DNA of 5,204 nt from Candidatus Cloacimonadota bacterium (GTDB taxonomy: Bacteria; Cloacimonadota; Cloacimonadia; Cloacimonadales; TCS61), in assembly GCA_023133395.1 (NCBI GenBank), contig JAGLWO010000432.1, positions 1-5,204 of the forward strand, in the 5' to 3' direction. Positions 1 to 5,204 of this stretch are shown here, in pieces. Below the pieces are notes generated by a model, which had not been told where the DNA came from, searched no databases, and worked only from the letters and a program-made list of their open reading frames with translations. Made by a program: the position numbers and the translations under genes. Positions within the stretch are counted from its first letter, which is position 1; every line of letters begins with the position of its first letter.

Positions 1-248
1 TTAAGAAATATGCAAAAAAAGTGTATTTAACAGGTAATACAAAATTTGAAATGGAAAAAGCTTTTGCTAATACCGTTGATATAAAGATTTGCGACAGTTT
101 TGAACAAAGCATCAGAACTGCATTTTCCGAAGCTGAAAAAGGAGATTACATTGTTCTATCTCCTGCATGTACAAGTTATGATATTTTTAATAATTTTGAA
201 GAACGTGGAGAAAAATTCAAACAAGTTGTATCGAGTTTAAAAAAATGA
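1..248 (+). CDS. murD: MurD, UDP-N-acetylmuramoyl-L-alanine--D-glutamate ligase, C-terminal end (5' partial)
   Basis: This is the last 81 codons of a gene that begins before the window; the reading frame is already open at position 3, so the GTG at 21 is an internal valine codon and not a start. MurD is the cytoplasmic ATP-dependent ligase that adds D-glutamate to UDP-MurNAc-L-Ala in peptidoglycan precursor synthesis. The visible part is the end of the C-terminal Mur ligase domain. It contains the family signature LSPACTSYDIFNNFEERG, in which the Ser after Ala-Cys-Thr and the Phe after Asp-Ile match the positions that contact D-glutamate in E. coli MurD (Ser415 and Phe422, from memory). The stop codon TGA overlaps the ATG of ftsW in an ATGA, so the two are probably translationally coupled. 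The ATP site and central domain lie outside the window. Confidence 0.93.
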   Translation, partial: KKYAKKVYLTGNTKFEMEKAFANTVDIKICDSFEQSIRTAFSEAEKGDYIVLSPACTSYDIFNNFEERGEKFKQVVSSLKK

Positions 249-1381
249 AAGCTAAAATCTATATTGCCCAATATGATTATTATATACTTTTTGTATATAT
301 GCTTTTGATGTTCATAGGTCTCTATATGCAGCTTAATATCAGTTCTGTAAGAACATCAATGTCATTTTTCTATAGGCAATTCACCTGGTTTGGATTATCT
401 CTTTTATCGCTTTGGATCGCCTTTAAATTTGTGAACTTGAATAAAATCAGGAATTATACTTTTTTCTTCTTAATAATAACTATCCTACTTCTAATTCTTG
501 TTTTAATTTTAGGTGAGAACGTAAAAGGAGCAGTTCGCAGTATTCGTATCTGGAAAATTAATATCCAGCCCAGCTTAATAGCCAGGATTGTATTAATTCT
601 CTACTTTGCTCATTTCCTTGATAAGAAACAAAGACTCATTCCAAAATCACATCCAAAAGGGTTTTTAAGAAATTTCAATGCCCTTATTGTTATGCCTTTA
701 ATAATTTTCATTCTGATTCTTCTTGAAAAACACTTCAGCCCGTTAATAATCTCTGGGCTTACTTTAATTTCAATTTTATTGCTCGCAAAAATCCGGTATT
801 CTACCATTCTTCTGATTATTGGAATTTTATTTATATCCATTGTCCTAATATTAGAACTTGGACCAAAATATCGCAGCGAAAGGATGCAGATTTATTCAAA
901 GTATTCGTTATTTAATAAGGCAATGAATGAAGAATCAGAATATCATGGAACCAATGACTACCAGATAAAAGAAGGCCTTATTTCCTTATCAAGTGGGAAA
1001 ATGTTCGGAACTTCACCACAGAGAGGAACAGGAAAACACTATTTCCTTCCCGAAGCTAAAACAGATTATGTTTTTGCTATTATTGGAGAAGAATTCGGTT
1101 TTTTAGGAGCTTTATTCGTTCTGGGTCTGTATGTATTTCTTTTCATTCGTTCCATCATCAGTTCATATCATAAGGAAGATCTATACCTTAAACTTGCAGG
1201 AATTGGATTGGGAATGAACATCTTCTTTAATGCGATGGTAAATATTGGTGTGGCAATGGCAGCAATTCCTTCTACAGGAGTGACTCTACCATTTATAAGC
1301 TATGGTGGAACATCTTTGTTAGTTAATTCCTTCACAATCGGGTTATTATTGAATATCAGTGCAACAAGGCAGAAATTCTAA
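245..1381 (+). CDS. ftsW: FtsW, septal SEDS-family peptidoglycan glycosyltransferase
   Basis: The 378-residue protein is a polytopic inner-membrane enzyme that polymerises lipid II at the division septum together with a class B PBP partner. About ten hydrophobic segments are visible (roughly residues 12-30, 43-61, 72-90, 109-125, 143-160, 164-181, 185-204, 275-300, 315-337, 350-372). The large extracytoplasmic loop is at 205-274. Two SEDS hallmarks are intact: LPEAKTD (268-274), whose Asp274 matches the catalytic Asp of RodA/FtsW, and IPSTGVTLPFISYGGTS (341-357). FtsW is chosen over RodA because of the murD-murG-murC context. The ATG overlaps the murD stop and has no good Shine-Dalgarno sequence, which points to coupling. 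Oddities: the usual QPSE/D acidic residue is Leu (QPSLIAR, 108-114), and the usual PDFGT-like segment reads EKHFS (161-165). Length is at the short end for FtsW. Confidence 0.95.
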   Translation: MKAKIYIAQYDYYILFVYMLLMFIGLYMQLNISSVRTSMSFFYRQFTWFGLSLLSLWIAFKFVNLNKIRNYTFFFLIITILLLILVLILGENVKGAVRSIRIWKINIQPSLIARIVLILYFAHFLDKKQRLIPKSHPKGFLRNFNALIVMPLIIFILILLEKHFSPLIISGLTLISILLLAKIRYSTILLIIGILFISIVLILELGPKYRSERMQIYSKYSLFNKAMNEESEYHGTNDYQIKEGLISLSSGKMFGTSPQRGTGKHYFLPEAKTDYVFAIIGEEFGFLGALFVLGLYVFLFIRSIISSYHKEDLYLKLAGIGLGMNIFFNAMVNIGVAMAAIPSTGVTLPFISYGGTSLLVNSFTIGLLLNISATRQKF

Positions 1382-1386
1382 GAAAT

Positions 1387-1390
1387 GGAG
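1387..1390 (+). promoter_or_regulatory. Ribosome binding site of murG
   Basis: GGAG lies 8 nt before the ATG at 1399, inside the 17-nt gap between the ftsW stop and murG. It fixes the murG start, giving an N-terminal tail about 10 residues longer than usual for MurG. Confidence 0.75.
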
Positions 1391-1398
1391 ATATTTTA

Positions 1399-2511
1399 AT
1401 GGATAAAACAAAAAACAATTCAAAAGATTTACGAACTTCTAAAAAAATCCTGATTGCAGCTGGTGGGACTGGAGGACACATTATACCTGCACTATCCATA
1501 GCTCATGAATTACAAAAACATGGAGTTGAAGTATTGTTTGTTGGAAATAAAAACAGTATGGAACAAACCCTTGCAACTAACAGCTCGCTTAAATTCAAAG
1601 GAATTAATGTGCAAAAGTTTTATAGAAAGTTTACATTTGCACATATTAAGTTTCCTTTCAAACTTCTTAAAAGTATAAATGATTCAAAAAAAATCATTAA
1701 AGAATTCCAACCTGATGCATTTCTGGGAACTGGTGGATTTGTCAGTGGACCTGTTGGTTATGCAGCTCATTTGAAAAAGGTTCCAATTTTTCTTCAGGAG
1801 CAAAACAGCTTTCCAGGTGCAACTACCAGAATTCTGAGTAAATATGCAGAGAAAATATTTCTTGGAACCAAGGGTGCAGAAAAATATCTTCCAAAAGAAA
1901 AGATTTTATACTGTGGAAATCCTATCAATATAAGCGTAGTTAAAGAGAAAGAAAAAATTGATTATGAAAAATATGGTTTGAAAGGAAATTCAAGAAAAAT
2001 TTTCCTTTTAGGTGGAAGTCAGGGTTCTGTTATATTAAACAAAGCCTTCCTGCCAATAGTCGATGAAATCCTCGAAAAAGAATATGAAATAATATGGCAA
2101 ATTGGTAAATACAGTTTTGAAGAAACTTATGGAAAGATAAAGGGGAAAAAAGGAATATATGCGTTTGATTTCAGCAATGAGATCGGGAAAATATACAATT
2201 CTATTGTTTTTGCGATTGCACGTGCCGGTGCGCTAACACTGGCAGAGTTTGAAACAAAAAAGATTCCTTCGATACTTGTTCCTCTTCCCTCTGCTGCAGG
2301 AAATCATCAATACTTCAATGCTATGGAATTGAAGAAAAAAAATGTTGCACAAGTTATCGAACAACAAGATTTGAATCCTGAAACATTGAAAAACGCTGTA
2401 TTCGACATGATAGAAAACTTTGAAAAAATGAAAGAAAATTTTAAAGAATCACAACATATTGAAGCTGCCAGGATCATTTGTAATTTTGTCTTTAGAAAAA
2501 TAACGAAATAA
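1399..2511 (+). CDS. murG: MurG, undecaprenyl-PP-MurNAc-pentapeptide beta-GlcNAc transferase
   Basis: This 370-residue GT-B (GT28) enzyme works on the inner face of the cytoplasmic membrane. It transfers GlcNAc from UDP-GlcNAc to lipid I to make lipid II, the substrate of FtsW. The N-domain shows the glycine-rich lipid I-side loop GGTGGH (22-27), TGGFVSGP (111-118) and LQEQN (132-136). The C-domain shows GGSQG (205-209), the UDP-GlcNAc-binding segment RAGALTLAEF (275-284) and GNHQYFNA (301-308), all in the usual order and spacing. E. coli MurG has HEQN where this has QEQN; the Glu and Asn are kept. A lysine-rich tail of about 16 residues precedes the first strand. Length is normal for the family. 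The gene follows ftsW by 17 nt with its own GGAG site and is in the expected dcw position. The next dcw gene, murC, is displaced by about 1.85 kb. Confidence 0.97.
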   Translation: MDKTKNNSKDLRTSKKILIAAGGTGGHIIPALSIAHELQKHGVEVLFVGNKNSMEQTLATNSSLKFKGINVQKFYRKFTFAHIKFPFKLLKSINDSKKIIKEFQPDAFLGTGGFVSGPVGYAAHLKKVPIFLQEQNSFPGATTRILSKYAEKIFLGTKGAEKYLPKEKILYCGNPINISVVKEKEKIDYEKYGLKGNSRKIFLLGGSQGSVILNKAFLPIVDEILEKEYEIIWQIGKYSFEETYGKIKGKKGIYAFDFSNEIGKIYNSIVFAIARAGALTLAEFETKKIPSILVPLPSAAGNHQYFNAMELKKKNVAQVIEQQDLNPETLKNAVFDMIENFEKMKENFKESQHIEAARIICNFVFRKITK

Positions 2512-2513
2512 CT

Positions 2514-2518
2514 GGAGG
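2514..2518 (+). promoter_or_regulatory. Ribosome binding site of the putative antitoxin gene (supports the TTG start)
   Basis: A strong GGAGG begins 3 nt after the murG stop codon and lies 11 nt before the TTG at 2530. An in-frame TAG at 2521 rules out any earlier start, so this site supports TTG initiation. Confidence 0.75.
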
Positions 2519-2529
2519 TTTAGTTCAAA

Positions 2530-3249
2530 TTGAAAAAGGAAATAGTTAAAAGCTTGATAGTAAAGTATAAAATATTAGGTAAAAAGTATTTTAGTTTAAA
2601 AAAACTGAAAGAGGATTTGTACAAACAAGTCCCGGATTTTAATCCTGAAACTTTGAAGAAAAATCTTTCCCGGTTTAAAAAAGATAATATTTTATTTTCT
2701 ACCGGTAGAGGTTGGTATTCTTTTCTGCCTGATGTTTTTGAATTAGATACAAAACCAATTAGAAATATTATTAACTTATTGAATAGAGAATTTCCTTTGC
2801 TTGAATTCAACGTTTGGAGCACGGAACAGCTTCTTCCCTATTTTCATCACATTCCCACTCGTTTTTTCACCTTTATTTATGCAGAGCGGGATTATCTTCA
2901 AACAATTTATGAACGACTTATATTGAAAGGTAAAAAGGTAATATTAAACCCATCTCGACAGGAAGCAGAAAAAATATTTAATGTGGAAAGGGACACTTTT
3001 ATTCTTCGACCTTCGATAACCGAAGAACCGATCGAAAATAATCATTCTAAAATAGAAAAAGTTTTAGTTGATTTGTATATAGAAAAGGATAATTTACAAT
3101 TTATAGATGAATGGGAATATGAAAGAATTTTTGAAAATATAGCAAGCAGGAATTCGATCTATATTGATGTAATTCATTATTATATAAGGCGTAGAGTCTT
3201 ATTCAAAGATTGTCCCCTTTACGCAATATTAGACAAATACTGCGTATAG
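2530..3249 (+). CDS. Putative AbiEi-like antitoxin / DUF6577-type winged-helix protein
   Basis: The 239-residue product is probably the antitoxin and transcriptional regulator of the downstream nucleotidyltransferase. Residues 5-67 look like a winged helix: short helices around KKYFSLKKLKEDL (18-30) and PETLKKNLSRFKK (39-51), then a beta hairpin at LFSTGRGWYSFLP (55-67). The middle has VWSTEQLLPYFHHIPTRFF (95-113), matching the W-S-T...H-x-P pattern I recall from DUF6577/AbiEi-like proteins. The C-terminus, IEKVLVDLY (175-183) through IHYYIRRR (215-222), matches the family's usual closing segment. The start is TTG at 2530, backed by GGAGG; the protein has no internal methionine. It begins 18 nt after murG and ends 25 nt before the toxin gene. 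AbiEi proteins are known to repress their own promoters; here no separate promoter is evident. Family assignment is from remembered sequence patterns, so an exact Pfam match is not certain. Confidence 0.72.
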   Translation: MKKEIVKSLIVKYKILGKKYFSLKKLKEDLYKQVPDFNPETLKKNLSRFKKDNILFSTGRGWYSFLPDVFELDTKPIRNIINLLNREFPLLEFNVWSTEQLLPYFHHIPTRFFTFIYAERDYLQTIYERLILKGKKVILNPSRQEAEKIFNVERDTFILRPSITEEPIENNHSKIEKVLVDLYIEKDNLQFIDEWEYERIFENIASRNSIYIDVIHYYIRRRVLFKDCPLYAILDKYCV

Positions 3250-3262
3250 AGGACAAACCGTT

Positions 3263-3267
3263 GAGAG
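3263..3267 (+). promoter_or_regulatory. Candidate ribosome binding site of the putative toxin gene
   Basis: GAGAG lies 7 nt before the ATG at 3275. It is a weaker match than the GGAGG of the antitoxin gene, which would fit lower toxin translation, although the antitoxin's TTG start partly offsets this. Confidence 0.45.
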
Positions 3268-3274
3268 CAAAAGC

Positions 3275-4351
3275 ATGATCAAAGAACATTGTTTTGAAAA
3301 AGAGTATATTCGAAATTTAAGAAAGGTTTACAAGAAAGCAAACCCTGTCTTCGTAGAAAAGACAATTTATGCTTTTGAGTTACTTTCACTTCTGATCAAA
3401 TCCGGAATGGATTTTGTCTTTAAAGGTGGAACAAGTTTATTACTGCTATTACCGGAACCAAAAAGATTATCTATTGATATCGATATCGTGGGAGAGATCG
3501 ATGTTTCAAAATTAGATTTAATTATTGAAAGTACTAAATTTACCAAAATTGAACCTGATATTCGTAAAAATGATAAAGCTTGCATCAAACATTTCAAGTT
3601 CTATTATAATTCAGCATTTGAAAAACAACAAGACTCGAATGTCTTATTAGATATTGTTTTAAAAAAATATAATTATGAAAATACCCAGTTTAAACTTTTA
3701 AAAACTCCCTTTTTTGAAACAAATGCAGATATAAAAATAAAACTGCCATTTATTAATTCAATCTTAGGTGACAAATTAACAGCATTTGCTCCAAATACAA
3801 TCGGAATCCCTTTTGATGAGCAGAGTGCAGCAAGAAAAACAGGTATTCTTAAACAATTATTTGATATTTCAAATTTATTTGATTATGCTGATAATTTACA
3901 TGAAATTACGAGTTCTTATAAAAACATACATTCGTTTGAATGTGAAATTAGAGGAACCGATTTTGATCTTGAAGAATCTTTAAATGATTCGATCGATACT
4001 TCATTCTTGATCTGTCAATCTGGTTTAAAGGGAAGTATCTCAAATAATCAGTTAGCAATGCTCAGATCGGGTTGCAGGAATTTAATTAATTATCTGTTAA
4101 AAGAGACATTTTCATTAGATTTGGCAAAAATACCGGCAGCTAAAACAGCTTTTATATCATCTGCAATTTTACATAATTTGAAAATCGAGTTGAATAAAAT
4201 AAGATTTGTATCTGGAAAAATTATAGAAATTAAAGATTTTGAAATTACTGGAAAGTATAAAATTTTAAATCGTTTAAAAAAAATCTTACCCGAAGCATTT
4301 TATTATTGGTTTCTCATTTCACAAATAGAAAAAAATAAAAGCATTATTTAA
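3275..4351 (+). CDS. AbiEii/AbiGii-family nucleotidyltransferase, putative type IV toxin
   Basis: The 358-residue protein belongs to the DUF1814/COG2253 nucleotidyltransferases, which include AbiEii and the mycobacterial MenT toxins. MenT3 is known to add nucleotides to tRNA acceptor ends; the substrate here is unknown. The active-site signature is intact: FKGGTSLLL (49-57), then RLSIDIDIV (64-72), with Asp68 and Asp70 as expected metal ligands. The third acidic residue is probably Asp126 in LLDIVLKK. LGDKLTAFAPNTIGIPF (164-180) and KQLFDISNLFDY (193-204) match the second conserved block, with Lys167, Lys193 and Asp197 as candidate catalytic residues. Residues 205-358 are mostly helical-looking and not recognised. 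It starts at ATG 3275, 25 nt after the putative antitoxin gene. No frameshift or lost catalytic residue is visible, so it is probably active. It ends 9 nt before murC. Confidence 0.85.
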   Translation: MIKEHCFEKEYIRNLRKVYKKANPVFVEKTIYAFELLSLLIKSGMDFVFKGGTSLLLLLPEPKRLSIDIDIVGEIDVSKLDLIIESTKFTKIEPDIRKNDKACIKHFKFYYNSAFEKQQDSNVLLDIVLKKYNYENTQFKLLKTPFFETNADIKIKLPFINSILGDKLTAFAPNTIGIPFDEQSAARKTGILKQLFDISNLFDYADNLHEITSSYKNIHSFECEIRGTDFDLEESLNDSIDTSFLICQSGLKGSISNNQLAMLRSGCRNLINYLLKETFSLDLAKIPAAKTAFISSAILHNLKIELNKIRFVSGKIIEIKDFEITGKYKILNRLKKILPEAFYYWFLISQIEKNKSII

Positions 4352-4354
4352 GGA
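4350..4354 (+). promoter_or_regulatory. Ribosome binding site of murC
   Basis: AAGGA overlaps the last two bases of the toxin stop codon and lies 6 nt before the ATG at 4361. Because of the overlap, murC translation may be partly coupled to translation of the toxin gene. Confidence 0.75.
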
Positions 4355-4360
4355 ATTATT

Positions 4361-5204
4361 ATGTTAGGAAGAACTAAAAAAATCCATTTCGTGGGAATCG
4401 GTGGAATCGGTATGAGCGGTATTGCAGAACTTCTACTCAACCAAGGTTTTGTTGTAACCGGTTCAGATCTTGTATGCACAGAGATAACCGATCATCTTGT
4501 AGCAAAAGGAGCAGAAATTTCAGAAGGACACGATGCTTCCCTGATTAGAGGAGCAGATGTAGTTGTAAAATCTTCCGCAGTTCGTGACGATAACCCGGAA
4601 ATTGTAGCTACCTTAGCTCAAAAAATTCCTGTTATAAGAAGAGCAGAGATGCTCTCGGAAATCATGAGAATGAGTTATGGCATAGGGATAGCTGGAACTC
4701 ATGGAAAAACCACAACAACCTCAATGGTTGGTAGTGTTCTTTCAGCAGCAGAATTAGATCCAACTGTCATCGTTGGAGGAATTGTAAAAAATTACGGTTC
4801 GAATAATCTTCTTGGTTCAGGGAAATACATTGTTGTGGAAGCTGATGAATTTGATCGTTCATTTCTTACACTCAGTCCTATCATTGCCGGGATTACCAAT
4901 ATCGAAGCAGACCATCTCGATTGTTACACTGACCTTGAAGGAGTGAAAAAAGCATTTATTGAATATGCTAACAAAGTCCCATTTTTTGGCTGTGTTATTG
5001 CTTGTTTAGACGATTCAGGAGTTCAATCAATTCTACCAGAAATAAACATGGAGATATTAACTTATGGTCTTTCAGAACAGGCAAACATCAGAGCAGTCGA
5101 TATCAAATTACAAGACTTCAAATCAAGTTATAACACGCTTTTCAATGGAAAAGAACTTGGTAGAATTAACCTCAATGTGATGGGTACTCATAATATTTTA
5201 AATT
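4361..5204 (+). CDS. murC: MurC, UDP-N-acetylmuramate--L-alanine ligase (3' partial)
   Basis: The first 281 codons of an open frame run to the window end. MurC is the cytoplasmic ligase that adds L-alanine to UDP-MurNAc using ATP, the first step of the stem peptide. The N-domain has the UDP-binding loop VGIGGIGMSG (11-20) and SSAVRDDNPE (71-80). The central domain has the ATP P-loop GTHGKTTTT (112-120), EADEFDRSF (160-168) and TNIEADHLD (179-187). The segment MGTHNILN (274-281) marks the start of the C-terminal domain, where the sequence is cut. The related recycling ligase Mpl shares some motifs, but the N-domain match and dcw position favour MurC. About 180 residues are probably missing, judging from the usual family length. 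GC is about 42% in the first rows, higher than ftsW, murG and much higher than the preceding insert. Confidence 0.96.
   Translation, partial: MLGRTKKIHFVGIGGIGMSGIAELLLNQGFVVTGSDLVCTEITDHLVAKGAEISEGHDASLIRGADVVVKSSAVRDDNPEIVATLAQKIPVIRRAEMLSEIMRMSYGIGIAGTHGKTTTTSMVGSVLSAAELDPTVIVGGIVKNYGSNNLLGSGKYIVVEADEFDRSFLTLSPIIAGITNIEADHLDCYTDLEGVKKAFIEYANKVPFFGCVIACLDDSGVQSILPEINMEILTYGLSEQANIRAVDIKLQDFKSSYNTLFNGKELGRINLNVMGTHNILN

Larger units (their letters stand above)
2512..4351 (+). other. Putative type IV (AbiE/MenAT-like) toxin-antitoxin cassette inserted between murG and murC
   Basis: Two adjacent same-strand genes unrelated to cell wall synthesis occupy the space where murC would normally follow murG. 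The order is an AbiEi/DUF6577-like putative antitoxin and then an AbiEii-family nucleotidyltransferase, which is the order typical of type IV systems. Hand counts over full sequence rows give about 30% GC for the first gene and 28% for the second, against about 34% for murG and 42% for early murC. The neighbours on both sides are intact at the ends that face the insert. I see no terminal inverted repeats, no recombinase and no convincing target-site duplication, so the mechanism of insertion is unknown. That the pair is a working toxin-antitoxin system is inferred from family and layout. Confidence 0.72.

Noticed and set aside
21..23. GTG at 21 as a start codon of a small separate gene
   Set aside because: The frame is open upstream to the window edge and the encoded sequence continues the MurD C-terminal domain, so the codon is internal.
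610..840. Minus-strand open frame inside ftsW
   Set aside because: It lies antisense to conserved ftsW coding sequence and has no family resemblance.
2458..2485. TTGAAG ... TAATTT as a promoter for the insert
   Set aside because: The spacing is near normal, but the -10 match is only about half of consensus and such matches are frequent in AT-rich coding sequence.
2520..2822. Open frame of 100 codons on the minus strand antisense to the antitoxin gene
   Set aside because: It is fully covered by the plus-strand gene, has low-complexity Phe/Leu/Ser-rich content and no recognisable motif, so it is a shadow frame in AT-rich DNA.
3476..3487. Perfect 12-bp palindrome GATATCGATATC, considered as an operator
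   Set aside because: It encodes part of the conserved Ile-Asp-Ile-Asp-Ile active-site segment and is explained by repeated Asp-Ile codons; its intragenic place does not suit an operator.
3367..3597. Minus-strand open frame antisense to the nucleotidyltransferase active-site region
   Set aside because: It is a shadow of the conserved GGTS...DID coding segment and shows no motif of its own.
3659..3666. T TTA AAA slippery heptamer within the toxin gene
   Set aside because: It simply encodes Leu-Lys in AT-rich sequence and I saw no open -1 frame product of interest, unlike the case at the murD-ftsW overlap.
3786..3983. Plus-strand open frame in another frame inside the toxin gene
   Set aside because: It has Ile/Leu-rich low-complexity content, no credible ribosome binding site, and conserved family motifs run across it in the main frame.
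2506..4338. Shared AAATAA at 2506-2511 and 4333-4338 as a target-site duplication flanking the insert
   Set aside because: A six-base A/T string is expected by chance in DNA this AT-rich, and the right copy lies inside the toxin gene and not at its edge.

Overview
The window is a stretch of a bacterial division and cell wall (dcw) gene cluster. All genes lie on the plus strand and are tightly packed: the end of murD, then ftsW and murG, a two-gene insert, and the start of murC. The order murD-ftsW-murG-murC is the classical one for a peptidoglycan-making bacterium. By hand count of sampled rows, ftsW and murG are about one third GC. MurG carries QEQN where the proteobacterial enzyme has HEQN. 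In my memory QEQN is common in Bacteroidetes and relatives, so a low-GC member of the wider FCB group is a reasonable but unproven guess for the host.

Region 1 (1-2511) holds three core genes. The C-terminal end of MurD overlaps ftsW by 4 nt (ATGA). FtsW is a ten-helix SEDS glycosyltransferase with the hallmark LPEAKTD and STGxxLPFxSYGGTS motifs. MurG follows after 17 nt and has its own ribosome binding site. Together they make the amino acid-extended precursor (MurD), add GlcNAc to give lipid II (MurG), and polymerise it at the septum (FtsW).

Region 2 (2512-4351) is the unusual part. Two genes unrelated to cell wall synthesis sit exactly between murG and murC. The first encodes a 239-residue protein with an N-terminal winged helix-like region and a C-terminal part resembling the DUF6577/AbiEi-type antitoxin group. 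It starts at TTG and contains no methionine codon after the start. The second encodes a 358-residue AbiEii/AbiGii (DUF1814, COG2253) nucleotidyltransferase with an intact GGTS-x13-DID active-site signature. This is the antitoxin-then-toxin layout of type IV (AbiE/MenAT-like) toxin-antitoxin systems. The pair is clearly lower in GC (about 28-30%) than murG (about 34%) or murC (about 42%), which suggests later acquisition. There is no room for a conventional promoter before it and no visible terminator after it, so it is probably co-transcribed with the essential operon.

Region 3 (4352-5204) is the first 281 codons of murC, with a good ribosome binding site and all the expected nucleotide-binding motifs. 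It runs off the window. No RNA genes, CRISPR arrays, insertion sequences or long non-coding stretches were seen; the longest gap between genes is 25 nt.
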